This document shows positions 8,508 through 16,096 of a stretch of DNA of 64,000 nt, one piece after another. Positions within the stretch are counted from its first letter, which is position 1. The number at the start of each line of letters is the position of its first letter. Both the position numbers and the translations under genes were made by a program. The notes beneath the pieces were generated by a model. The model had not been told where the DNA came from and made no database searches. It was given only the letters and a program-made list of their open reading frames with translations. The DNA comes from UBA1876 sp003446665 (GTDB lineage Bacteria > Synergistota > Synergistia > Synergistales > Thermovirgaceae): assembly GCA_040616305.1 (NCBI GenBank), contig CP159918.1:620001-684000 (forward strand), read 5' to 3'.

Positions 8508-8924
8508 ATGGAGCAACAGAACAATTCACGGCAGGCGACCGTCAACGTCGGTGATATCGTGACGGGGACCGTAGAGCAGATAATGCCCTTCGGAGCCTTC
8601 GTCAGGCTGTCGACCGGTCAGAAGGCGATGGTTCACATTTCCGAACTGTCCCACGATTTCGTCAAGAAAGTTGAGGACGTCGTTTCGCTCAAACAGGAAA
8701 TCCGTGCGAAAGTGGTAAAGATCGACGAAAAAGGTCGGATAGACCTTTCCATCAAGAAGCTGCAGCCAAAGCCCGACCGCCCGCGTCCACAGCGCGATGC
8801 CGGCGGAGGGGATGACTTTGAAAAGAAACTGGCATCTTTCCTTAAGGCAAGCGACCAGAAAATTTCAGACCTCAACAAAAAGGCAAAAGACAGCCGCGGA
8901 AGCAGGGGCAGAGGGAAAAAGTAG
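8508..8924 (+). CDS. S1 RNA-binding domain protein (YabR/GSP13-like)
   Basis: A single S1 (OB-fold) domain covers about residues 13-85 (GDIVTGTVEQIMPFGAFVRL, MVHISELS, VVKIDEKGRIDLSIK), followed by a basic, proline/arginine-rich tail ending in RGSRGRGKK. This matches the short S1 proteins such as B. subtilis YabR and general stress protein 13, thought to bind RNA or ribosomes. The start ATG 8508 follows ggaggt at 8491-8496 with a slightly long gap; a longer frame from 8445 has no ribosome site. A strong terminator follows the gene. Confidence 0.88.
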   Translation: MEQQNNSRQATVNVGDIVTGTVEQIMPFGAFVRLSTGQKAMVHISELSHDFVKKVEDVVSLKQEIRAKVVKIDEKGRIDLSIKKLQPKPDRPRPQRDAGGGDDFEKKLASFLKASDQKISDLNKKAKDSRGSRGRGKK

Positions 8925-8928
8925 CCTC

Positions 8929-9540
8929 ATGAGACCCCTTATTGCCGTGGCGGGGGGCGCGAAGCCCCCTCTTTTTTTTGAAAGGCCGGGGCCGACGGAC
9001 CTCAAGACGATCAAGGCCCAAATGGCGGGTCGCAAATTTGATGAAAAAATAATTCTGGGCATCGCATGCCGGTGTCTTTGGCATGCACCTTCTGTAGTTC
9101 TTTGTCGCCCGCTTTACAGGGGAAAACCTTTCCCTACTACGTTCTGGCTCTGCTGTCCTCATGCCGTGAAATCTTGCGATTCACTTGAGGCCGCTGGGGG
9201 TGTCAGGGAGCTTGAGGTGTTTCTTGAAAAAATGCCTGATGCGTGGAGAGCCTATGAGTTGTGGCACTCTCTTTTGCGAATAGCTCTTGTATCCAAATCC
9301 GAGCGGCGGTTTCTCGCTTCCAGGAGGAAAGCAATGTGGGAAAGCATCCGCAAGGGAAGAGTCGGCGGCACAAAGGATACTTCAAAGGCAAGGGTAAAAT
9401 GCCTTCACCTGCAGACGGCTTCGTGGCTGGCGCTGGGGTATCACCCCGCGGCCCGATGGCTTGAACAAAGAATACCCGTAGCCTGCGGGATCGATGAAGA
9501 ATATTATCCGTGCAGAAAGACAGGGAAGATTTACCCATGA
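8929..9540 (+). CDS. DUF501 family protein
   Basis: Resembles DUF501, a family of unknown function known mainly from Actinobacteria and Cyanobacteria, often next to a Ppx/GppA gene as here. Visible family features are the cysteine pattern LGIACRC, the FPTTFWLCCPHAVKSCDSLEAAGGV block and a C-terminal arginine-rich part with ALGYHPAARW. The DUF501-like region begins near residue 23. The ATG at 8929 lies 20 bases ahead of a strong intrinsic terminator hairpin that falls within codons 8-17; the next in-frame ATG, 9022, would cut into the conserved part. Gene start and regulation are therefore uncertain. The stop overlaps the next start (ATGA). Confidence 0.8.
   Translation: MRPLIAVAGGAKPPLFFERPGPTDLKTIKAQMAGRKFDEKIILGIACRCLWHAPSVVLCRPLYRGKPFPTTFWLCCPHAVKSCDSLEAAGGVRELEVFLEKMPDAWRAYELWHSLLRIALVSKSERRFLASRRKAMWESIRKGRVGGTKDTSKARVKCLHLQTASWLALGYHPAARWLEQRIPVACGIDEEYYPCRKTGKIYP
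8952..8979 (+). terminator. Intrinsic terminator after the S1 gene, inside the 5' end of DUF501
   Basis: GGGGGC-GCGAA-GCCCCC stem-loop followed by TC and eight Ts. It lies 28 bases after the stop of the S1-domain gene and overlaps the first codons of the downstream reading frame. Confidence 0.8.
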
Positions 9541-10445
9541 CCACCGCTTTCGGAGCTATAGACCTTGGGTCCAATTCGGTGCGCTGTTTAGGGGTGGTCC
9601 ATGAAGGCCGAAGGCTAAAATACCTCCTTTCCGGCCGTTGGGTCAGCCGACTTTCCGAGGGAATAAACGACGAAGCTAAAAATTTTTCACCGAAAGCTTT
9701 AAAGCGCACGCTGCAAGCCCTTTCCGAGGCCGCAAAAATGCTTGAAGAAAGCGGTATCCTCCCACGTAGAACGCGTTTTTTCGCCACCGAAAGCCTCAGG
9801 TCGGCAGAGGGGGTAAAAGATGTTATCCCCGTGATGGAAAAAACGGTCGGGTTACCGCTTCAGGTGGTTTCCGGAGAAGAAGAAGCCAGGCTTAGCCTTG
9901 AAGGAGCCCTTTTGGGGGTAACGGGGGCTGATGCCGTGTTCGACCTTGGGGGAGGGAGCCTCGAGCTTGCCTGTGAGGGATTTGCAAGGTCTTTCAGATT
10001 GGGAGCCGTCAGGATGGCGTCAATTTACGGGGACGACGCTTCAAGCATTTTGAAGCATGCCCGCACAATCCTTCGCGACCTTCATGGCCGCCCTGGTAAA
10101 CTCATAGGAGTCGGCGGCACCTCATCGTCTGTAGCCATGATGATGCGGGAGATCCCCTGGCGTGATTATCATCCAGCCAGGGTACACCTGTGCGAAATAA
10201 GAAAAAGCGAGCTTGCCCACTTGTGCCGAAACCTCGCGGCGATGGATTTGTCCGCAAGGCAAAGGGTTACAGGACTTGAGCCGTCGAGGGCCGACATAGT
10301 CGTCCCGGGCATTTGCGTCATCGAGGTGCTCCTGGATTGCCTGGGACTCGACGCTTATATACATGGCGAAACAGACATCCTTTGGGCGGTTTGCTCGTCG
10401 GCAGCGGCGGAAGAAGGCCTTGAAACGGACGTCGCGGTATTTTGA
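9537..10445 (+). CDS. Ppx/GppA-family phosphatase
   Basis: Exopolyphosphatase / pppGpp phosphohydrolase family, ASKHA fold. Phosphate-loop motifs are AIDLGSNSVR (residues 6-15), the ATESLRSAEG segment, VVSGEEEARLSLEGAL with the catalytic Glu region, FDLGGGSLELA and GVGGTSSS. At 302 residues only the two N-terminal actin-like domains are present; the C-terminal HD-like domain of E. coli Ppx is absent, as in the short Ppx2/MTB-type proteins. Which substrate (polyphosphate or pppGpp) is used cannot be told. ATGA overlap with the DUF501 gene, the same pairing as in actinobacteria. A longer frame from 9510 is not supported. Confidence 0.9.
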   Translation: MTTAFGAIDLGSNSVRCLGVVHEGRRLKYLLSGRWVSRLSEGINDEAKNFSPKALKRTLQALSEAAKMLEESGILPRRTRFFATESLRSAEGVKDVIPVMEKTVGLPLQVVSGEEEARLSLEGALLGVTGADAVFDLGGGSLELACEGFARSFRLGAVRMASIYGDDASSILKHARTILRDLHGRPGKLIGVGGTSSSVAMMMREIPWRDYHPARVHLCEIRKSELAHLCRNLAAMDLSARQRVTGLEPSRADIVVPGICVIEVLLDCLGLDAYIHGETDILWAVCSSAAAEEGLETDVAVF

Positions 10446-10469
10446 AACAACTTTTGGAGGCGATCTTTT

Positions 10470-11879
10470 ATGTGGCACGGACGGTTTCGTGAAGATACGG
10501 CGGAAATTGTCCAACAATTCACCCAGTCCCTTGACCTGGACTGGCGACTGGCTCCTTTCGACATTTACGCAAGCATTGCCCACGCAAGAATGCTGGCCGA
10601 AGTTAAACTGATAACCCCTGAAGAATCCGGGAAAATAGAAGAAGGGCTGAGACAGGTTCTGGAAGAAATCCGGCAGGGGGCCTACACTCCGTCGCTTTCG
10701 TTGGAGGATGTTCACATGAACATCGAGGCAAGGCTAACGGAAATAATCGGGCCCGTGGGAGCGAAACTTCATACCGGCAGGAGCCGAAACGACCAGTCCG
10801 CAACGTCGGTGAGGCTGTTTTTGAGAAAAGAAATGGTAGGAGTCGGAGACGGGTTGCTCATGCTGATGGATTCATTGGTCGACAGGGCCATCGCTCATCG
10901 GCATATCATAGTACCGGGTTATACCCATCTGCAACAGGCACAGCCAATCAGCATGGGGCATTACTGGCTTGCCCATTTCTGGGCCTTTGCGAGGGACTTC
11001 AGGAGGGTCCTTTTCGCTCTGGAATCGATAAACGAAAGCCCCCTTGGCGCGGGAGCCCTGGCGGGATCCACGCTTCCACTGGACAGGGGGTATACGGCCG
11101 GACTGCTGGGATTTGAGAAAGTGGCCGAAAACAGCCTCGACGCCGTGAGCCACCGGGACTATCTCCTGGATAGCCAGTATGCCCTCGCTGTCTTAATGCT
11201 TCATGTCAGCCGCATGGCGGAAGACCTTATCATTTACAGCAGCCGGGAGTTCGGATGGGTCGAGCTGCCCGACGCGTTTTGCACGGGATCGAGCATGATG
11301 CCCCAAAAGAAGAATCCCGATGTGCTCGAACTCATCCGGGGCAGGTCCGGTAGAGTCGTAGGGGACCTTGTAGACCTGGCCGTCATTCTCAAAGGCCTTC
11401 CCCTTGCGTATAACCGCGACATGCAGGAAGACAAGCGCGCCTTGTGGACATCCTTGCAGATTACGAAAGACGTTTTGGAAGTCCTTCCCCAACTTGTGGC
11501 CCGAGTAGACATAAACGAGGAGCGAGCAGCGGCTTCTTTCGAGGATGGGTTTACCCTGGCGACCGATGTGGCCGAGTACCTCGTAATGAAGGGCGTCCCC
11601 TTCAGGGAGGCCCACGAAAAAGTCGGGGCGGCCGTAAGATGGTGCATCGACAGGTACAGGGCGCTGACGGACCTTTCGCTGGAGGAATGGAAGGAACTAA
11701 TTCCGGAGGCGGGAGAAGACCTCATGCCACTTTTGAACATCGAACAGTCAGTGAACAGGAGAAACACCCATGGGGGGACGTCGTTCAAGCAAGTGGCGCT
11801 TCAGATAGAGCGGGGACTTGAAACGCTGGACCAATACCGTATTCGCCTGGCCGAATTTCCCGCGCGCTTTTCTTTGTAG
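10470..11879 (+). CDS. argH: Argininosuccinate lyase
   Basis: Last step of arginine synthesis: argininosuccinate to arginine and fumarate. The fumarase/aspartase superfamily signature GSSMMPQKKNPD is at about residues 273-284; HTGRSRNDQ (substrate binding) and TNxHLQ-type GYTHLQQAQP are also present. 469 residues is the usual size. Start ATG 10470 has ggagg eleven bases upstream. It stands alone without other arg genes nearby. Arginine synthesis is often CodY-regulated in Firmicutes, but no operator was identified here. Confidence 0.97.
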   Translation: MWHGRFREDTAEIVQQFTQSLDLDWRLAPFDIYASIAHARMLAEVKLITPEESGKIEEGLRQVLEEIRQGAYTPSLSLEDVHMNIEARLTEIIGPVGAKLHTGRSRNDQSATSVRLFLRKEMVGVGDGLLMLMDSLVDRAIAHRHIIVPGYTHLQQAQPISMGHYWLAHFWAFARDFRRVLFALESINESPLGAGALAGSTLPLDRGYTAGLLGFEKVAENSLDAVSHRDYLLDSQYALAVLMLHVSRMAEDLIIYSSREFGWVELPDAFCTGSSMMPQKKNPDVLELIRGRSGRVVGDLVDLAVILKGLPLAYNRDMQEDKRALWTSLQITKDVLEVLPQLVARVDINEERAAASFEDGFTLATDVAEYLVMKGVPFREAHEKVGAAVRWCIDRYRALTDLSLEEWKELIPEAGEDLMPLLNIEQSVNRRNTHGGTSFKQVALQIERGLETLDQYRIRLAEFPARFSL

Positions 11880-11907
11880 AAAAAAGAACGATTCGTCCAC
11901 AAGTGTC

Positions 11908-11936
11908 TTGACAGCACCGGCGGAGACAGGTATAGT
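11908..11936 (+). promoter_or_regulatory. Strong sigma-70 promoter of the tRNA operon
   Basis: TTGACA (11908-11913), exactly 17 bases, TATAGT (11931-11936). The predicted start is about ten bases upstream of the tRNA-Lys gene. Confidence 0.88.
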
Positions 11937-11952
11937 GTTTCCCGCTCGAACC

Positions 11953-12028
11953 GGGCCGTTAGCTCAGTTGGAAGAGCACCGGACTTTTAATCCGGGTGTC
12001 ACAGGTTCGATCCCTGTACGGCCCACCA
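11953..12028 (+). tRNA. tRNA-Lys (anticodon TTT)
   Basis: Complete cloverleaf, 76 nt with encoded CCA. Acceptor stem GGGCCGT/ACGGCCC, D-loop AGCTCAGTTGG, anticodon loop CTTTTAA, T-loop GTTCGATCC. First gene of a three-tRNA operon. Confidence 0.97.
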
Positions 12029-12044
12029 CCGGTATCACTCAAGC

Positions 12045-12120
12045 GGTCCCATCGTCTAGTGGCCTAGGACACAGCCCTTTCAAGGCTGCGGCACGGGTTC
12101 GAATCCCGTTGGGACCGCCA
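12045..12120 (+). tRNA. tRNA-Glu (anticodon TTC)
   Basis: Complete cloverleaf with encoded CCA. Acceptor stem GGTCCCA/TGGGACC, discriminator G, anticodon loop CTTTCAA, T-loop GTTCGAATC. Second gene of the operon. Confidence 0.97.
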
Positions 12121-12140
12121 TCTCATTTGTCAGTCTGGTC

Positions 12141-12216
12141 GCCGGCGTAGCTCACTCGGTAGAGCAGCGCACTCGTAATGCGCAGGTAGGCGGTTCGATT
12201 CCGCCCGCCGGCTCCA
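12141..12216 (+). tRNA. tRNA-Thr (anticodon CGT)
   Basis: Complete cloverleaf with encoded CCA. Acceptor stem GCCGGCG/CGCCGGC, anticodon loop CTCGTAA (CGT reads ACG), T-loop GTTCGATTC. Third gene of the operon. Confidence 0.97.
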
Positions 12217-12226
12217 TTATAACTAC

Positions 12227-12249
12227 GCCACCGCGAGGTGGCTTTTTTT
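12227..12249 (+). terminator. Intrinsic terminator of the tRNA operon
   Basis: GCCACC-GCGA-GGTGGC, a 6-bp stem with a GNRA tetraloop, followed by seven Ts, 10 bases after the tRNA-Thr CCA end. Confidence 0.92.
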
Positions 12250-12265
12250 GTGAAAGGGAGAAGCT

Positions 12266-12925
12266 ATGTCCGGCAAGCGCCGCGTTCTTTTTGTTCGCCA
12301 TGGTCAAACCGAGTGGAATGCACAGTTTCGTTATCAGGGTAAAGCGAATATTCCTCTCAATGAGAAAGGCAAAGCAGAGGCCCGACTCCTTGGCGAGCGC
12401 CTGAAATCCTGGACCCACTGCCGAATTTATTCCAGTCCCCTGGTTCGCGCAGCAGAAACCGCTCGGATCATCGCCGGTTTTATGAACCCCGCTCCACTCG
12501 TTAAACTTGTCGAAGATCTGGTCGAAATGGACTTCGGAAACTGGGAGTCCCATTCCGTCCTCGACGTTATGAAAAAAGACCCTGTTTTGTATTCCGCATG
12601 GCGGGAAGACCCCTCTTCGGTAACTCCGCCTGGAGGCGAGACCTTCGAGTCCGTTAAGTCAAGGGTAAAAAGGGCTCTCGAGGGCATCTTCGAAGATGCT
12701 GATGGAGACATCCTGGTTGTCTGCCACGGTGGGACAATCCGGGCGGCGTTTACGGTTCTTTTCGATATTCCTTCTTCAATGGCCTGGAGAATGCGGTTGG
12801 GCAATTGCAGCCTGACGGGCCTGGATATACGGGATGGTATTTCCTTTCTTGCCTTTTTCAACGACGTAACCCACCTCAGGGTTGACGAAGGCCTTGCCGG
12901 TTCCATCCCGCTTGGCGAGTGGTAA
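12266..12925 (+). CDS. Histidine phosphatase family protein (PGAM/CobC-like)
   Basis: Branch-1 histidine phosphatase fold. The N-terminal RHGQTEWN motif (catalytic His, residues 11-18) and the second His in VVCHGGTIRAA (near residue 155) are both present, with the acidic residue in the EMDFGNWE segment. 219 residues. Members act on phosphoglycerate, alpha-ribazole phosphate or other phosphoesters; nothing in the sequence or neighbours fixes the substrate. Start ATG 12266 follows aaagggag. It is transcribed after the tRNA terminator, and its own promoter is not obvious. Confidence 0.9.
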   Translation: MSGKRRVLFVRHGQTEWNAQFRYQGKANIPLNEKGKAEARLLGERLKSWTHCRIYSSPLVRAAETARIIAGFMNPAPLVKLVEDLVEMDFGNWESHSVLDVMKKDPVLYSAWREDPSSVTPPGGETFESVKSRVKRALEGIFEDADGDILVVCHGGTIRAAFTVLFDIPSSMAWRMRLGNCSLTGLDIRDGISFLAFFNDVTHLRVDEGLAGSIPLGEW

Positions 12926-12939
12926 ACTTGATGCGTCCA

Positions 12940-12948
12940 TGATATAAA
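12940..12948 (+). promoter_or_regulatory. Extended -10 promoter candidate for the sigma-factor gene
   Basis: TGA-TATAAA, an extended -10, 28 bases before the sigma gene ATG; the -35 position (tggtaa at 12920-12925) is poor and overlaps the stop codon of the phosphatase gene. Confidence 0.4.
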
Positions 12949-12976
12949 AGGACGAGATCGCCGGGGAGGAAAAGGC

Positions 12977-13567
12977 ATGGACCAGGAAAGGGTAGCAGAA
13001 AAAGGCGGCCGGGGGCTTGACGGAGACGAAGAAAGGCGTCTTTGGCAAAAAGCCGCGGCCGGTGACGAGAAAGCCAGGGAGGATTTGATCCTCTTGCACA
13101 GGCCCCTCGTGTTCTGGATAGCCCGGAAATTTCAGGTTTCCCCCCAGCAGTATCAGGACCTCGTCCAGGAAGGAATGATAGCCCTCATAAAAGCCGTCGA
13201 CAGGTTCGACCCGGACCGCAAAACACGGTTCGCCACATATGGGTACTATCGCATCAAAGGCCAGATGGCCAATTACCTTCAGCGCGTCGAAGCAAAAGCC
13301 CCCGTGCCCGTCGATCAGGATACCTTTCAAATATCCGACGGCGATGAATCGGAAAAGATGGATTGGCTGATCAGCGTAACGGAGGAAATCCAGAACCTTC
13401 CAGAAAAAGAGTCCGACGTTATTGAAGCCCTCATATTTAGGGGTAAAAAGGCGCTGGATTATGCAAACGAGCGCGGGGTGGACGTGAGCCATGTTTACAG
13501 GCTTCAACGGAAGGCCATAGAGAGGATAAGGACCTTGTTGGGGCTGAAGGCGACAGAAAGACCCTGA
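12977..13567 (+). CDS. Small sigma-70 family RNA polymerase sigma factor
   Basis: Region 2 is clear (residues about 20-95): LHRPLVFWIARKF, YQDLVQEGMIALIKAVDRFDP for core binding, and TRFATYGYYRIKGQMANYLQR for -10 recognition. A region-4-like helix-turn-helix lies at the C-terminus (ALDYANERGVDVSHVYRLQRKAIERIR). There is little room for region 3. 196 residues; the layout resembles the alternative sigma factors (FliA/SigB-like group) more than the housekeeping factor. It has its own ggggagg ribosome site and lies just before the bamA/LPS locus, with a membrane protein gene in between. Target regulon unknown. Confidence 0.88.
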   Translation: MDQERVAEKGGRGLDGDEERRLWQKAAAGDEKAREDLILLHRPLVFWIARKFQVSPQQYQDLVQEGMIALIKAVDRFDPDRKTRFATYGYYRIKGQMANYLQRVEAKAPVPVDQDTFQISDGDESEKMDWLISVTEEIQNLPEKESDVIEALIFRGKKALDYANERGVDVSHVYRLQRKAIERIRTLLGLKATERP

Positions 13568-13578
13568 ACTGTGATAAT
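13550..13578 (+). promoter_or_regulatory. Promoter candidate for the bamA/LPS gene run
   Basis: GCGACA (-35, 13550-13555), 17 bases, GATAAT (-10, 13573-13578) with TGT before it (extended -10). The -35 is inside the last codons of the sigma-factor gene. It would start transcription about 55 bases upstream of the 13639 gene. Confidence 0.5.
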
Positions 13579-13638
13579 TAACATGTCTATTGGTGAATGA
13601 GACATGGCATTCCTGGTTCGGGGAGGTTATCTCATATC

Positions 13639-14277
13639 ATGGAAAAACGGTTGAAACGGGTGCAAAGGTGGCTCGAACGGTGTATAGAGGCCTGCAAAAA
13701 AGAGAAATGGGCCAACGCGGTAGCCGATGTTGAATGTGCCAGGGCGGAGCTGGAGACGGCCCGTGAAGAGCTTTGGGTTACCCTTTCAGCCAGGGAAGGA
13801 TCCCGGGAAAAAACTGGCATCAAATACATGCTGCCCCTTTCGGCCCGGTCGGCAGTCTTGGCTATCCTTATCGTGATGTCTGCCGCGATACCACTTTCTA
13901 CGGGCACGGGGTCAACGAGTGCCAGACGTGCGGAAGAAGCGGTAACTCTGGAATGGGTTACCGCCGACGAAAAAAAAATGCTTTCCGAACTCAGGCGAAG
14001 CCTGAGTGACATGAATATGGCAAGGGTAGTCGAGGATCAGGTCCGTTCAGTCGCAAGAAATAAAATAGATTCCGGGCGCGATGTCGCGGAAGCTGAAACT
14101 TCGAAGCCTCATGGAGCACCAACGACGGAAGGAAAAGGTCCTTACGTGCCTGGGCAGGGAACTCCGGCGCAGCTTGAGGTCGCAATCGAAGAGATTTTAA
14201 CGCTTTACGAAATCGGTCAGCGAGCACTGAAAGCGGAGACACTGAACATCGGCAACACGGAGACCCAACCAAAGTAG
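13639..14277 (+). CDS. Hypothetical single-span membrane protein upstream of bamA
   Basis: Not recognised. From ATG 13639 (gggagg upstream) it has 212 residues: a basic, helical N-terminal cytoplasmic part (KRLKRVQRWLERCIEACKK), one hydrophobic span near residues 71-92 (SAVLAILIVMSAAIPLS) and a C-terminal part predicted outside the membrane, with a helical stretch and a Pro/Gly-rich linker. The arrangement sigma factor - one-span protein recalls sigma/anti-sigma pairs, but no anti-sigma motif is visible, so this is only a possibility. It sits 43 bp before bamA and is probably co-transcribed with it. The longer frame from 13597 is less likely. Confidence 0.7.
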   Translation: MEKRLKRVQRWLERCIEACKKEKWANAVADVECARAELETAREELWVTLSAREGSREKTGIKYMLPLSARSAVLAILIVMSAAIPLSTGTGSTSARRAEEAVTLEWVTADEKKMLSELRRSLSDMNMARVVEDQVRSVARNKIDSGRDVAEAETSKPHGAPTTEGKGPYVPGQGTPAQLEVAIEEILTLYEIGQRALKAETLNIGNTETQPK

Positions 14278-14320
14278 AAAGCTCCCAAGGCGCAGGTACA
14301 ACGAAAGGAGTGCTGAGCAC

Positions 14321-16078
14321 GTGAGATGTAAGAGACTATTTGCAGGCATTCTTGTGCTTTTTGCAGCAATGTTCACAGCGACCGCAGTCAACGCCCAGAG
14401 CCCGCTGGTGGTAGGTGTGGGTGTTAAAGGGAACTCCGAAGTCGTCGATGAACACATCCTGAGTGTGGTCGGCACCAAGGTAGGGGAGCCTCTTGACCAG
14501 GATCAGATCCAGGAAGATATAGATGCAATATATGGTCTGGGGTTTTTCTCGCTTGTTGATGTGTCTGTAACTCCGCAGATGGGCGGAGCCTACGTGGAGT
14601 TTCAGGTTGTTGAAAACCCCGTTATCGAAAAGGTTGAATTTACAGGCAATACGGTTTTTACCGACGAAGAACTCATGGAAGTCCTTTTCACGAGGCCGGG
14701 AGCCATATTTAACAGGGTTTTCTTCCGTCACGACCTTCAGCGCGTGACCGAGAAGTACGAAAAAGCCGGATACACCATGGTCCGCGTAGGAGATGTTCGC
14801 GTGGAAGACGGTACGGTGGAAGTGCGCATCCTGGAGCCCGTCGTGGGCGATATCATAATACAGGGTAACACCAGGACCAAGACCTATGTAATCGAGCGCG
14901 AGATACTGCTTAAAAAAGGCGACCTTTTCAACACGACGCTGCTCAGGCATTCCCTGGCCAGCTTGAACCAGCTGGGCTTTTTCGAGGACGTAAGCCTCGG
15001 TTTCGAGCCCAGTGAGGAGGATCCGTCGGTTATAAACCTTGTTTTCACCGTGGAGGAAAAAAGGACCACCAGGCTTGGTTTGTCTATAGGCCACGGGACG
15101 AGCAGCGGCTGGTCCGGCGGGGCCAGCGTGACGGAATCGAACCTGGGAGGACGGGGCCATATAGCCGAAGTGGCCTTCGAGACGGGAGACCGGGAGCAAT
15201 ACTGGATCACCTATCGCGAACCCTACATGGACCAGGAGCATTATTCCTGGAGGGTCGGGTTTTACAAACGCGACTGGGAAGATGTGGAAGATAATTTCGA
15301 AGGTGAAACCAGGTACGAATATGACGAGGAACGGACCGGGTTTTACGCCGGTATGGGCAAGAAATTCCGCAACGACGAAAAACTCAGCTGGTACGCGACG
15401 CTTGATTGGCATAACATCGATTTGTCCAACATAAGAGACCGCAGCGGCAACGTCATTCCGCTCGATGAATTTGTAGACAGGGAGGAACGGGCCGGCGACA
15501 CCTATTCGATTACGGGAACGCTTTCTTATGACAACAAGACCAAATACATTGCCTATCCGGAAGGTGAAGTATACTCGCTATCGATAGAACAGGGTCTTTT
15601 TGAATCCGATTATGGTGGAGATGACATGAATTACACCAAGTACTGGGTTGAAGGACGTTTTTACCGGCCTTTGCGGGAGTTTTTGGGCGGGTTGGTAGAC
15701 CTTGATATCGGTTCAGAAGAAGATCCTGTAATTTTCGCAAGCAGAGTCCGTTACGGATCATCGGCGGGTTCCGTGCCCTGGTCGGAAAAGTACGAACTCG
15801 GCGGCGACACCACATTGAGGGGGTACGAAGACGACGAGTTCAGGGGCGAGGAGATGGTCCTGGGTAATTTCGAACTTCGTCTTCCTGTACAGGAGTCGTT
15901 TTCTCTGGTCGCTTTTTACGACGTAGGTTATGCCAGTGACGACTTCAGCTTTTCCGATGTCATGGATTCCGTCGGTTTCGGGATAAGGGTCAGGACGCCA
16001 CTCGGTAATTTGAGGCTCGATGTGGCCGAGGGTGATTATGAAACCTATACCCATTTCGGTTTCGGGGAGCTGTTCTAG
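14321..16078 (+). CDS. bamA: Outer membrane protein assembly factor BamA (short, 3 POTRA)
   Basis: Inserts beta-barrel proteins into the outer membrane. GTG start with aaaggag ten bases upstream. Signal peptide of about 26 residues ending VNA. Three POTRA repeats follow (about 28-100, 101-170, 171-245), each with the typical GN(T/S) turn (KGNSEVVDE, TGNTVFTDE, QGNTRTKTY), then a 16-strand-type Omp85 barrel with GGDTTLRGYEDDEF and FELRLPV signatures and a C-terminal Phe. 585 residues against about 800 in E. coli, the difference being two missing POTRAs. It heads the LPS gene run, as bamA heads outer-membrane clusters in diderm Firmicutes. Confidence 0.95.
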   Translation: MRCKRLFAGILVLFAAMFTATAVNAQSPLVVGVGVKGNSEVVDEHILSVVGTKVGEPLDQDQIQEDIDAIYGLGFFSLVDVSVTPQMGGAYVEFQVVENPVIEKVEFTGNTVFTDEELMEVLFTRPGAIFNRVFFRHDLQRVTEKYEKAGYTMVRVGDVRVEDGTVEVRILEPVVGDIIIQGNTRTKTYVIEREILLKKGDLFNTTLLRHSLASLNQLGFFEDVSLGFEPSEEDPSVINLVFTVEEKRTTRLGLSIGHGTSSGWSGGASVTESNLGGRGHIAEVAFETGDREQYWITYREPYMDQEHYSWRVGFYKRDWEDVEDNFEGETRYEYDEERTGFYAGMGKKFRNDEKLSWYATLDWHNIDLSNIRDRSGNVIPLDEFVDREERAGDTYSITGTLSYDNKTKYIAYPEGEVYSLSIEQGLFESDYGGDDMNYTKYWVEGRFYRPLREFLGGLVDLDIGSEEDPVIFASRVRYGSSAGSVPWSEKYELGGDTTLRGYEDDEFRGEEMVLGNFELRLPVQESFSLVAFYDVGYASDDFSFSDVMDSVGFGIRVRTPLGNLRLDVAEGDYETYTHFGFGELF

Positions 16079-16096
16079 ACGAAAAGCGAGGGTCTG

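Noticed and set aside
9510..9539. Longer N-terminus for the Ppx/GppA gene
   Set aside because: The extra nine residues lie inside DUF501 and the ATG at 9537 gives the normal start two residues before the domain.
14336..15412. Minus-strand 358-codon open frame
   Set aside because: Antisense to bamA; no ribosome site or motifs.
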